Positions 7,984-14,863 of a stretch of 16,485 nt of DNA are shown in pieces. Each line of letters opens with the position of its first letter. Positions within the stretch are counted from its first letter, which is position 1. This stretch comes from Alphaproteobacteria bacterium (GTDB lineage: Bacteria; Pseudomonadota; Alphaproteobacteria; Sphingomonadales; Sphingomonadaceae), in the NCBI GenBank assembly GCA_018828205.1, contig JAHJWA010000345.1, forward strand, positions 1-16,485, given 5' to 3'. The notes under the pieces were generated by a model. It saw only the letters and a program-made list of their open reading frames with translations, ran no database searches and was not told where the DNA came from. A program made the position numbers and the translations under genes.

Positions 7984-8421
7984 ATGCGCGTCGATTTCTA
8001 CCAGCTGAGCCGCGATCCGGTCGAACAGGTCGTGCCGCTGCTCGCACGCAAGGCGCTGCAGGCCGGCCAGCGGCTGCTGGTGGTGAGCGCCGATGGCGAA
8101 CAGCGCGCGGGCATTTCCCGCGCGCTCTGGAGCGAGGGCGGCGTGCATTTCCTCGCCCATGGCGAGGCGAGCGAAGCCCATGCGGCGCGCCAGCCGATCC
8201 TGCTGTCCGAGACCTGCGCCGCGCCCAACGAGGCGCGGATGGTCGTGCTCGCCGATGGCGTCTGGCGCGAGGAGGCCGGCGCATTCGAGCGCGCCTTCCT
8301 GCTGTTCGATGCCGCGGCGACGCAGTCCGCGCGCGACTTGTGGCGCGGTTTTCGCTCGCGCGACACAGTCGAAAGCCATGCCTGGAAGCAGGAGGACGGG
8401 GGCTGGATCGAAGTAGGGTGA
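7984..8421 (+). CDS. holC: DNA polymerase III chi subunit HolC
   Basis: This 145-residue protein matches the chi subunit of the DNA polymerase III clamp loader, which links the replisome to single-stranded-DNA-binding protein. Visible family features are the start VDFYQL, the ARKALQAGQRLLVV region (about 21-34), ALWSEGGVHFLAHG (about 47-60), QPILLSE, and the PNEARMVVLADG segment near 80-92. It then has FERAFLLFD and the C-terminal WKQEDGGWIEVG. The ATG is 4 nt after the DUF2256 stop. The gene lies in the usual place downstream of pepA, with only the small DUF2256 gene between. An HolD (psi) partner is not in the window, as expected for alphaproteobacteria. Confidence 0.93.
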   Translation: MRVDFYQLSRDPVEQVVPLLARKALQAGQRLLVVSADGEQRAGISRALWSEGGVHFLAHGEASEAHAARQPILLSETCAAPNEARMVVLADGVWREEAGAFERAFLLFDAAATQSARDLWRGFRSRDTVESHAWKQEDGGWIEVG

Positions 8422-8450
8422 CGCCTCGTTGTATGGCGAAGGAGAATTCC

Positions 8451-8972
8451 ATGCGCCTTGCCGGCACCGCCCTTTTCGCGAGCCCGACCGCAGCCCTGTT
8501 GCTTGCCGGCTGCACTCCGGCTCCCGAAGAGGAGAGCCCGGGCGAGCAGGAGGCGGGGCAGTTCGAGACCGGAAGCTACGAGGTCGATCCCGAGACCGGC
8601 GAAACCCGCGCGGTGGTCAACAACGAGGACGGGACCACCACCATGCGCGCCGGTGAGATGGTGGTCCCCAGGCTGCCCGAGGGCTTCGGCCTCTATCCGG
8701 GTGCCGAAATCCGCAACACCATCCAGATCGGCCGCGACGATGCGACCGGGGTGATGGTCTCGCTGACGAGCGCGGACAGTCCCGCGGATCTGGTCGCGTA
8801 CTACCGCCGCCAGGCCGAGAGCGCCGGGGTCGCGATCGAGCTCGACCTGGAGACCGATGCGATGAGCCTGATCGCGGGCGAGTCGCCCGATGGCACCAGC
8901 TTCGCCTTCCAGGCGAGCGGCGCGACCGGGGAGACGACCGGCCAGCTCACGCTCCGCCGCGGACTCAACTGA
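8451..8972 (+). CDS. Uncharacterised lipoprotein
   Basis: This 173-residue protein has an N-terminal lipoprotein signal ending in the lipobox LLAGC, with the acylated cysteine at 21. After lipidation it would be anchored to a membrane facing the periplasm. An acidic, probably unstructured linker (about 22-60, rich in E, G and T) follows. The C-terminal domain (about 70-173) begins VVPRLPEGFGLYPGAEI. It contains SADSPADLVAYYRRQAESAG, which looks like a small alpha/beta fold, and ends in TGQLTLRRGLN. I do not recognise a named family with a known function. The start is well supported by AAGGAG at 8439-8444, 6 nt before the ATG. It lies 29 nt after holC and upstream of ndk. Nothing catalytic can be pointed out. 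Confidence 0.85.
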   Translation: MRLAGTALFASPTAALLLAGCTPAPEEESPGEQEAGQFETGSYEVDPETGETRAVVNNEDGTTTMRAGEMVVPRLPEGFGLYPGAEIRNTIQIGRDDATGVMVSLTSADSPADLVAYYRRQAESAGVAIELDLETDAMSLIAGESPDGTSFAFQASGATGETTGQLTLRRGLN

Positions 8973-8975
8973 CGC

Positions 8976-9004
8976 TTGCCGCCGGGCGGGCGCGGCGCTA
9001 GGTG
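8976..9004 (+). promoter_or_regulatory. Candidate housekeeping promoter of ndk
   Basis: TTGCCG at 8976-8981 and TAGGTG at 8999-9004 are separated by 17 nt. The downstream box is preceded by GC, giving GCTA, which resembles the alphaproteobacterial sigma-73 type -10 (GCTANAWC, known from Caulobacter) but matches only in part. It lies in the 83-nt gap between the lipoprotein and ndk, about 50 nt before the ndk ATG. Transcription start is inferred, not seen. Confidence 0.45.
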
Positions 9005-9055
9005 CGCGCCCAATCCCGCGACATTTTCATCCCTGCGACTACGAGGATATTTTCC

Positions 9056-9478
9056 ATGGCGGCTACCCGCACCTTTTCGATCATCAAGCCCGACGCCACG
9101 CGCCGCAACCTGACCGGCGCGGTCACCAAGATGCTGGAGGAAGCCGGCCTGCGCGTCGTCGCATCCAAGCGCATCCTGATGACCGAGGAGCAGGCCAAGG
9201 GTTTCTACGAGGTCCACAAGGATCGCCCCTTCTACGGCGAGCTGGTCACCTTCATGACCAGCGGCCCCGTCGTGGTCCAGGTGCTCGAGGGCGAGGATGC
9301 GGTGAAGCGCAACCGCGACGTGATGGGCGCGACCAACCCCGCCGACGCCGCCGAAGGCACGATCCGCAAGGCCTATGCCGAGAACATCGAGGCCAATTCG
9401 GTCCATGGTTCGGACTCCGAAGAGAACGCCGCGACCGAGATCGCCTTCTTCTTCAACGACGACGAAATCGTCGGCTGA
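9056..9478 (+). CDS. ndk: Nucleoside diphosphate kinase
   Basis: This 140-residue enzyme moves the gamma-phosphate of ATP to other nucleoside diphosphates through a phosphohistidine. The length is exactly typical. The start TRTFSIIKPDA includes K11. The Kpn-loop region contains VTFMTSGPVVVQVLEG, and RDVMGATNPADAAEGTIR is the nucleotide-binding segment. The active-site motif NSVHGSDS places the phosphorylated histidine at 117. The ATG at 9056 is preceded by GAGG with a 9-nt spacer. The frame remains open back to a GTG at 9002, but those 18 extra residues lie before the conserved ndk start. The gene has a likely promoter of its own and a hairpin 7 nt after the stop. Confidence 0.97.
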   Translation: MAATRTFSIIKPDATRRNLTGAVTKMLEEAGLRVVASKRILMTEEQAKGFYEVHKDRPFYGELVTFMTSGPVVVQVLEGEDAVKRNRDVMGATNPADAAEGTIRKAYAENIEANSVHGSDSEENAATEIAFFFNDDEIVG

Positions 9479-9485
9479 TCCGGCA

Positions 9486-9525
9486 GGCAGGGGGAGGGGC
9501 GAGGCAAGTCGTCCTTCCCCCTGCC
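9486..9525 (+). terminator. Hairpin terminator after ndk
   Basis: GGCAGGGGGA (9486-9495) pairs perfectly with TCCCCCTGCC (9516-9525). Two more inner GC pairs are possible, and the loop is about 18 nt. The hairpin begins 7 nt after the ndk TGA and is followed by GCTTT, a short weak U-tract. It sits between two convergent genes, so it may also help stop the leftward purine transcript, although no T-run follows on that strand. Confidence 0.6.
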
Positions 9526-9535
9526 GCTTTCGAAT

Positions 9536-10777
9536 TCAGGTCTGGCGGACCGCCGCCGCTTCGGCGCGCGCCCGCCCGGCCTTCGCTCCGAAACCCGCAA
9601 TCTGCGCGCGATGGCCACGGTGCCCGTCGCGCGATGCGCGCGCCCGTTCGTGCGCCATTGCGGCCCGCGCTGCGGGTGACAGCGCGATACCCAGGTCTTC
9701 GTAGACGCGGTGCAGGGTCGCCTCGCTGTCCTTGTTGAGTTCCTCGAAGCCGACCCGGGCCACCGGTCCGTCGAAATTTGCCAGCGCCGCCTCGGTCCTC
9801 GTCTCGCGCAGCGCGATCTTCCGCCGCCATTCCACCCGGATCGCCGCCAGGTCGACATGGTCCGACTGGAAGGCGGACTGGCTCGCCACCATCGAGACCG
9901 AGCTTTCGAGCACCGCCTCGTGGTCGCGCTGGGCCAGAACGATCCGGGCGTCGGGGAACTGCTCCAGCAGCGCTGGCAGCGCCTCGGAATATTGCGGGCA
10001 TTTGAGCACGCGGGGCAGTTCGGCATTGTCCATCGCCGCGGCATCGCTGCGCAGGATGCGCGCGAATTCGCGATAGATCGGGGCAGGATCGACGGTTTCG
10101 TTGAAGGCCACGAAACTCGGGATCCGCCACTGCGCCTCATAGGCGCAGGCGTCGAGTGCGTAGGACAGCCAGCTGATCTCCTCGTCCACCCGCGTCGCCC
10201 CGAAGGGGTGCAGCGTGTCGAGCCAGGGATTGATCCGCCGCGCCAGCGCCAGCGTGAAACCGCTCTTGACCGGGCGCCAGTCGGGGCTCGCCGGGACCGG
10301 GTCGAGCGCGTTGCAGAAGCGCGTGCCGGCATGCGCGGGATCGGCGGAAAGCAGGCGGTGGAGGCGAGTCGTGCCTGCGCGCATCTGCCCCACCACCACG
10401 ATCGGCGGGGCGATCGGCGTGGCGGCGAGATCGAGCTGCTCGCGCCACAAGCGCCCCAGCGCATGACGCTTGCGGACCGCCGCGGTGAGCTGGCCATAGG
10501 CCATGGTGTGCCCCAGCGCGTTGAGCGCAGCCTCATCGTTCAGGCTGGCGCACAGGCGTTCGAGCCGGTCGCGGAAATCGGCGACATCCTCGGGCGCGCG
10601 GATCGAGATCTCGTCGGCGGCTTCGAAGCCTTCGCTGCCCTTGCGCCACAGGAATTCCGGGTCGAGCGGCGGCCTGACGGTCAGCCCGTGCTGCCACATC
10701 CGCGCGATCATCCGGTCGGCGTTGCGCGCGAAGCCCGAGCGGGCGAGCGGATGCGGGCGGGGAGGGGGCGAAGCCAT
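9536..10777 (-). CDS. Sulfotransferase-family protein
   Basis: This 413-residue protein is a P-loop-like sulfotransferase of the broad Sulfotransfer_3 type. The PAPS 5'-phosphosulfate loop reads VVVGQMRAGTTRLHRLL (about 127-143). The second, 3'-phosphate-binding region is IVLAQRDHEAVLESSVS (about 279-295), with the conserved Arg and Ser. A region with conserved aromatic and acidic residues (DEEISWLSYALDACAYE) lies between them. The acceptor substrate cannot be told. The ATG at 10775-10777 is chosen because it starts 14 nt after the purN stop. The frame continues open upstream into purN but without family sequence. The first 120 residues form a helical extension before the catalytic domain. 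It is the last gene of the purM-purN unit, so it is probably cotranscribed with purine genes for no obvious functional reason. Confidence 0.86.
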   Translation of the reverse strand: MASPPPRPHPLARSGFARNADRMIARMWQHGLTVRPPLDPEFLWRKGSEGFEAADEISIRAPEDVADFRDRLERLCASLNDEAALNALGHTMAYGQLTAAVRKRHALGRLWREQLDLAATPIAPPIVVVGQMRAGTTRLHRLLSADPAHAGTRFCNALDPVPASPDWRPVKSGFTLALARRINPWLDTLHPFGATRVDEEISWLSYALDACAYEAQWRIPSFVAFNETVDPAPIYREFARILRSDAAAMDNAELPRVLKCPQYSEALPALLEQFPDARIVLAQRDHEAVLESSVSMVASQSAFQSDHVDLAAIRVEWRRKIALRETRTEAALANFDGPVARVGFEELNKDSEATLHRVYEDLGIALSPAARAAMAHERARASRDGHRGHRAQIAGFGAKAGRARAEAAAVRQT

Positions 10778-10791
10778 GGCGAGCGGGCGTC

Positions 10792-11766
10792 TCAGAATTC
10801 GTCCGCCGCGTCGAGCAGATGGGTCAGCCGTCGGGGCGCCACCGCGCGCCAGCTGCGCTCGAGCCAGTATTCGACCTGTTCCCATTCGAGGCCCGGCCGG
10901 TCGAGTACCAGCGCGACCCAGCCGCTCGCACCGTAGAATGCCGGCCTGAAGAAGACCTCGGGATCGCTGGCGATCAGCGATTCCTGCTCCTCGGGTCCGC
11001 CGGTCTTCACCAGCAGCGCGATGGCTTGCGAGCCGTGATGCTGGACGCTGAAATAGGCGAAATACTTGCCGCTCCTGCCCGCTGTCCGCCAGCCGGGGGC
11101 GCCGTGGCTGGGGCGCTCCTCGACCTCGGCGAGCGCCAGGGCGCGGCGACGCACCTCGCCCAGCAGCCAGTCCGGGACGCCCGAGCGGGAAATATAATTG
11201 GCGAGCACGCGGGGGTAGAGTTGGTGCTCGGCCAGGCGGACACGGGCCGCGAGGCTCTCGGGCGTATCGTCGGGCCGGATCGCGACCTCGGCGCGCCCGA
11301 GCGCTTCGCCCATGTCGAGTTCATCGCTTACCAGATGCACCGTCGCGCCGGCCGCGGCATCGCCGGCGGCGATGGCGCGCGCATGCGTCTCGAGCCCGGG
11401 ATAGAGCGGCAGCAGCGAAGGGTGGATGTTGAGCATCCGCCCCTTCCACCGCGCGACGAAACCCGGCGTCAGGATCCGCATATAGCCCGCCAGCGCGATA
11501 CAGTCGGCGCCTGCATCCACCGCGGCCTGCTCCATCAGCGCGTCGTGGTCTTCGCGGGGCATGCCCTTGTGCGCTTGGGCGAATGTGGCGACGCCTTCGC
11601 CGCGCGCCAGCTCCAGCCCTTCGGCTTCAGGGTCGTTGCTCGCGACCAGCACCACCTCATAGGGCGATCCCGGCTGGCGGCCCGCGTAGAGCAGCGCGGC
11701 CATATTGGTGCCCGCGCCGGAAATGAAGACCGCGACCCTGGCGGTGTCGCGGTGCTGCTCAGGCAA
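10792..11766 (-). CDS. purN: Phosphoribosylglycinamide formyltransferase PurN fused to a C-terminal MmcQ/YjbR domain
   Basis: The first about 195 residues are PurN, which transfers a formyl group from 10-formyltetrahydrofolate to GAR in purine synthesis. Visible motifs are VAVFISGAGTNMAALL (11-26), the catalytic NIHPSLLP (113-120) and SDELDMG (147-153). Without a stop, the frame continues into an MmcQ/YjbR-like domain (about 199-320). That domain shows RALALAEVEERPSHGAPGW, GRSGKYFAYFS, FFRPAFYGASGWVALVLD and a terminal helical region. The total is 324 residues against about 200 for PurN alone. The start is a TTG at 11764-11766 with a strong GGGAGG 9 nt upstream. It overlaps the purM stop by 8 nt, indicating coupling. 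No ATG lies near the PurN core. The role of the YjbR part is unknown. Confidence 0.92.
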   Translation of the reverse strand: MPEQHRDTARVAVFISGAGTNMAALLYAGRQPGSPYEVVLVASNDPEAEGLELARGEGVATFAQAHKGMPREDHDALMEQAAVDAGADCIALAGYMRILTPGFVARWKGRMLNIHPSLLPLYPGLETHARAIAAGDAAAGATVHLVSDELDMGEALGRAEVAIRPDDTPESLAARVRLAEHQLYPRVLANYISRSGVPDWLLGEVRRRALALAEVEERPSHGAPGWRTAGRSGKYFAYFSVQHHGSQAIALLVKTGGPEEQESLIASDPEVFFRPAFYGASGWVALVLDRPGLEWEQVEYWLERSWRAVAPRRLTHLLDAADEF

Positions 11767-12856
11767 GGTGGCGAGCCTCCCAGGCCGCACCGGCGCCCCA
11801 TGTCCCGGCGCTGCCGCGAACCGTGCAACCGCGGTCACCCGGTTCGATGGTGCCGATCCGCAGGACGGTCTCGCCCGCCGCCGCGAGCGCCGCGATGAGC
11901 GCGTCGACATCGCCGCTGTCGACCGCCAGCACCATGCCCACGCCGCAATTGAAGGTCCGCGCCATCTCCGCCGGCTCGATCGCGCCCTGCTGCTGGAGGA
12001 AGCCCATCAGCCCGGGCTGCTCCCAGGCGTCGGCATCGACCACGGCATGCGCGCCCTCGGGGAGAACGCGCGGGATGTTCTCGAGCAGGCCGCCGCCGGT
12101 GATATGCGCCAGCGCGGCGATCTGCCCGGCGCGGATCGGGCCGAGCAGGCTCTTCACATAGATCCGCGTGGGTTCGATCAGCGCGTCGATCAGCTTGCGG
12201 TCCGCATCGAAAGGCGCGGGCGCGTCGAGCTGCCAGCCCTTGTCCTGTGCCAGCCGCCGGACCAGCGAATAGCCGTTGGAATGCACCCCCGAGCTCGCCA
12301 GACCGAGCAGCACCTGCCCCGGCGCGACGCGTTCGCCGGTGAGCTGCTCGCCGCGCTCGACCGCGCCGACGCAGAAGCCCGCAAGGTCGTAATCGCCGGG
12401 CGCGTACATCCCCGGCATCTCGGCGGTCTCCCCGCCGATCAGCGCGCAGCCCGCCTGCTTGCAGCCCTCTGCGATCCCCGCGACGACGCGTGTCGCGACG
12501 CCGTTCTCGAGCTTGCCGGTGGCGAAATAGTCGAGGAAGAACAGCGGTTCGGCGCCCTGGACGATCAGATCGTTGACGCACATCGCGACCAGATCCACGC
12601 CGACGCTGTCGTGGCGGTCGTGATCGATCGCCAGCTTGAGCTTGGTCCCGACCCCGTCGTTGGCCGCGACCAGCAGCGGATCGACATAACCCGCCGCCTT
12701 GGGGTCGAAGAAGCCGCCGAATCCCCCCAGTTCGCTGTCGGCGCCGGGGCGGGCGGTGGCCTTGGCCAGCGGCCCGATCGCCTTGACCAGCGCGTTGCCC
12801 GCGGCGATCGAAACGCCCGCATCGGCATAGGTGTAGGGGGAATTCTTGCCATTCAT
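11759..12856 (-). CDS. purM: Phosphoribosylformylglycinamidine cyclo-ligase (AIR synthetase) PurM
   Basis: This 365-residue ATP-dependent enzyme closes the imidazole ring to make 5-aminoimidazole ribonucleotide in purine synthesis. Family features are YTYADAGVSI (8-17), the nucleotide and metal region AANDGVGTKLKLA (64-76), MCVNDLIVQGAEPLFFLDYFA (about 92-112), GGETAEMPGMY (about 143-153), and SSGVHSNGYSLVR, ITGGGLLENIPR and FNCGVGM further on. The length is close to the usual 345. The ATG at 12854-12856 has AAAGGA 6 nt upstream. It overlaps purN by 8 nt and is the first gene of the leftward purM-purN-sulfotransferase unit. It is divergent from the DUF2066 gene. Confidence 0.97.
   Translation of the reverse strand: MNGKNSPYTYADAGVSIAAGNALVKAIGPLAKATARPGADSELGGFGGFFDPKAAGYVDPLLVAANDGVGTKLKLAIDHDRHDSVGVDLVAMCVNDLIVQGAEPLFFLDYFATGKLENGVATRVVAGIAEGCKQAGCALIGGETAEMPGMYAPGDYDLAGFCVGAVERGEQLTGERVAPGQVLLGLASSGVHSNGYSLVRRLAQDKGWQLDAPAPFDADRKLIDALIEPTRIYVKSLLGPIRAGQIAALAHITGGGLLENIPRVLPEGAHAVVDADAWEQPGLMGFLQQQGAIEPAEMARTFNCGVGMVLAVDSGDVDALIAALAAAGETVLRIGTIEPGDRGCTVRGSAGTWGAGAAWEARHLA
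11776..11781 (-). promoter_or_regulatory. Ribosome binding site that fixes the TTG start of purN
   Basis: On the minus strand this reads GGGAGG and stands 9 nt before the TTG at 11764-11766. It lies inside the end of purM. No ATG or GTG with a comparable site exists just before the conserved PurN sequence, so this element decides the start. Confidence 0.7.
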
Positions 12857-12923
12857 GCCCGGTCCTTTAGCATTCCCGCTTGGATTCGCACGGGGCTTTG
12901 GGCAAAAGGCCGCTGTTTTCCCC
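12857..12923. promoter_or_regulatory. Divergent promoter region between purM and the DUF2066 gene
   Basis: Only 67 nt separate the two divergent starts. The purM ribosome site (AAAGGA on the minus strand, 12863-12868) takes part of it. A rightward TTGGAT with CAAAAG 17 nt later can be drawn, but the -10 match is poor. No clear purine-regulator operator is evident. The assignment rests on layout. Confidence 0.35.
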
Positions 12924-14210
12924 ATGATGCGCTTTGCTCCCCCACCCATCGGCCGATCGCAGGCCCTGCTGATCGTCGCTCTGGCGCTGTTCGCGCTGTG
13001 CGCGGCGGTGGTCTTCGCGCAGGTCGATGGCGAACGCGGGATCGCGCCGATCGCCGCCTCGAGCGATATTTCGGTTACCGGCGTGGAAGTCGATGTCACC
13101 GGCGAGGATGCCCAGGATGCGCGCGCCAAGGGCTGGGAAGCGGCGCAGCGGCTGGCCTGGGAACGGCTCGAGGGGCCCGAACTCTCCGATTCGCAGATCG
13201 GGGCGATGGTCTCCGCGATCGTGATCGAACAGGAACAGCTTGGCCCGCGGCGCTATATCGCCCGGCTCGGGGTGATCTTCGACCGCCAGCGCGCCAACGC
13301 CTATCTTGGCGGCGAGGAACAGGCGCGGCGCTCGGCGCCGATGCTGCTGGTCCCGGTGACGGTCTCGGCGGGTACGCAGCTGGTCTACGAGATGCGCAAT
13401 CCCTGGCAGCGCGCCTGGGCGGAATATCAGGCGGGTTCGAGCCGGATCAACTACGTCCGGCCTTCGGGTGCGGGGAGCGATTCGCTGCTCATCACCTATG
13501 GCCAGACCGGGCGGCGCAGCCGGCTGTGGTGGCGCAATGTGCTCGACCAGTTCAACGCCTCGGATGTGCTGATTCCGATCGCCAATCTGGACTATTCCTA
13601 TCCGGGGGGGCCGGTGACGGGGCGCTTCACCGCGCACCACGGGCCCGACAACACCTACCTCGCCAGCTTCGAAATGACCGCCGAGAACCCGCAGGAGCTG
13701 CCCACGATGCTGGCTCAGGCGGTGACGCGCTTCGATGCGATCTTCGCCCGCGCGCTCGCCGAGGGGCTGCTGCAGCCCGATCCGACGCTCAATCTCGGCA
13801 CCCCCGAGATCGATCCCGCGCTGTTGCGTCTGATCGAGGTCGGGCAGGCGGCGGATGCGCGCGAGCGTGCCGAACGCGCCGCCCGTGAACGCGCGGCGCG
13901 CGAACGCGAGACCGCCGAGACGGATGGCACGATCAGCGCCGCACCGATCAACACGCCACCGCCCGAGGGTTCGGTCGCGCTCTACACGGTGCAGGTCCAG
14001 ACCCCCGATGCTGCGGCTTTCAACGCTGCGTTGGCGGAGGTTCGCGCCGCGTCGGGCGTGCGCACCGCGGGCATACGCAGCACCGCGATCGGTGGCACTT
14101 CGGTGCTCACGGTCAGCTACACCGGTTCGATCCAGGATCTCGCTGGCGCCCTGCGCGCGCGCGGCTTCACCGTGCAACAGGGCAACAACGCGCTCCTGAT
14201 CAGCCGCTAG
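12924..14210 (+). CDS. DUF2066 domain-containing envelope protein
   Basis: This 428-residue protein begins with MMRF, a short proline segment and a hydrophobic stretch (about 13-32), which serves as a signal peptide or anchor ending FAQ. The main part (about 45-330) fits DUF2066: VDVTGEDAQDARAKGWEAAQ near the start, PMLLVPVTV, then WWRNVLDQFNASDVLIPIANLD. It is followed by a charged alanine-arginine-glutamate helix (about 312-335). A C-terminal alpha/beta segment starts LYTVQVQTPDAAAFNAAL and ends in VQQGNNALLISR. Function is unknown; an exported protein is inferred. Two adjacent ATG codons (12924, 12927) give the start, with only a weak upstream ribosome site. It lies 16 nt before hdaA, an association common in alphaproteobacteria. 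Confidence 0.85.
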   Translation: MMRFAPPPIGRSQALLIVALALFALCAAVVFAQVDGERGIAPIAASSDISVTGVEVDVTGEDAQDARAKGWEAAQRLAWERLEGPELSDSQIGAMVSAIVIEQEQLGPRRYIARLGVIFDRQRANAYLGGEEQARRSAPMLLVPVTVSAGTQLVYEMRNPWQRAWAEYQAGSSRINYVRPSGAGSDSLLITYGQTGRRSRLWWRNVLDQFNASDVLIPIANLDYSYPGGPVTGRFTAHHGPDNTYLASFEMTAENPQELPTMLAQAVTRFDAIFARALAEGLLQPDPTLNLGTPEIDPALLRLIEVGQAADARERAERAARERAARERETAETDGTISAAPINTPPPEGSVALYTVQVQTPDAAAFNAALAEVRAASGVRTAGIRSTAIGGTSVLTVSYTGSIQDLAGALRARGFTVQQGNNALLISR

Positions 14211-14226
14211 GCGAGCCGCGCCGTCG

Positions 14227-14835
14227 ATGTCCCAGATCGCGCTCCCTCTCGATTCCGGCGAGGCCTCCCCGTCGCGCATCGTCGTGGGGGCGGGCAACCG
14301 CGGCGCGGTGGACGCGCTCGCCCAGCCGCAGGACTGGCCTTTTCGCACCGCGGTGCTGCTGGGTCCGCCTCGCTCGGGCAAATCGCTGCTGGCGCGCTGG
14401 TTCGCGGCGCAGGGCGAGGGCGAGGCGATCGACGGCGCGCAAGGCTGGGACGAGACCGAGCTGTTCCACCGCTGGAACCGCGCGCAGGAGGACGGCCGCC
14501 CGCTGCTGCTGGTCGTCGATGGCGAGGCCTGGGATATCGCTTTGCCCGACCTCGCCTCGCGTCTGGGCGGTTCGTTGCAGCTCGCAATCGCCGCGCCCGA
14601 CGACGCGATGGTCGCCGAACTGATCGCCGCGCATGCCGAGCAGCGCCGCCTCGCGCTGGCCGATGGCGCGGCGCATTATCTCGTCCCGCGGCTGACCCGC
14701 AGCTATGCCGCGATCGAGCGGGTGGTGGCCGAGATCGACCGGATCTCGCTAGAGCGCAAGGCGCCCGCCACGCTCTCGGTGTGGCGCGACGCGCTCGACG
14801 CGGTGGAGGGGCCCGACCAGGGGCGCTTGCTTTGA
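14227..14835 (+). CDS. hdaA: DnaA regulatory inactivator homologue HdaA
   Basis: This 202-residue protein is a short DnaA-like AAA+ domain without the DNA-binding domain. In Caulobacter and relatives HdaA binds the sliding clamp and stimulates ATP hydrolysis by DnaA, preventing re-initiation. The N-terminus carries a clamp-binding motif, QIALPL (3-8). A Walker A loop is visible at GPPRSGKS (46-53). The Walker B position reads LLLVVDGEAWD (93-103) with only one acidic residue in place, followed by IALPDLASRL and a lid region PRLTRSYAAIERVVAEID (154-171). The absence of the DnaA C-terminal helix-turn-helix separates it from DnaA. It follows the DUF2066 gene by 16 nt and precedes the serine acetyltransferase gene by 28 nt. 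The assignment is firm; the regulatory role is from the family. Confidence 0.87.
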   Translation: MSQIALPLDSGEASPSRIVVGAGNRGAVDALAQPQDWPFRTAVLLGPPRSGKSLLARWFAAQGEGEAIDGAQGWDETELFHRWNRAQEDGRPLLLVVDGEAWDIALPDLASRLGGSLQLAIAAPDDAMVAELIAAHAEQRRLALADGAAHYLVPRLTRSYAAIERVVAEIDRISLERKAPATLSVWRDALDAVEGPDQGRLL

Positions 14836-14863
14836 CCCGCGATTGATGGAAGAATCACAGCCT

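Noticed and set aside
9002..9055. GTG start of ndk, 18 codons upstream
   Set aside because: It would lie inside the likely -10 promoter region and precede the conserved ndk N-terminus, and the ATG at 9056 gives the exact family length.
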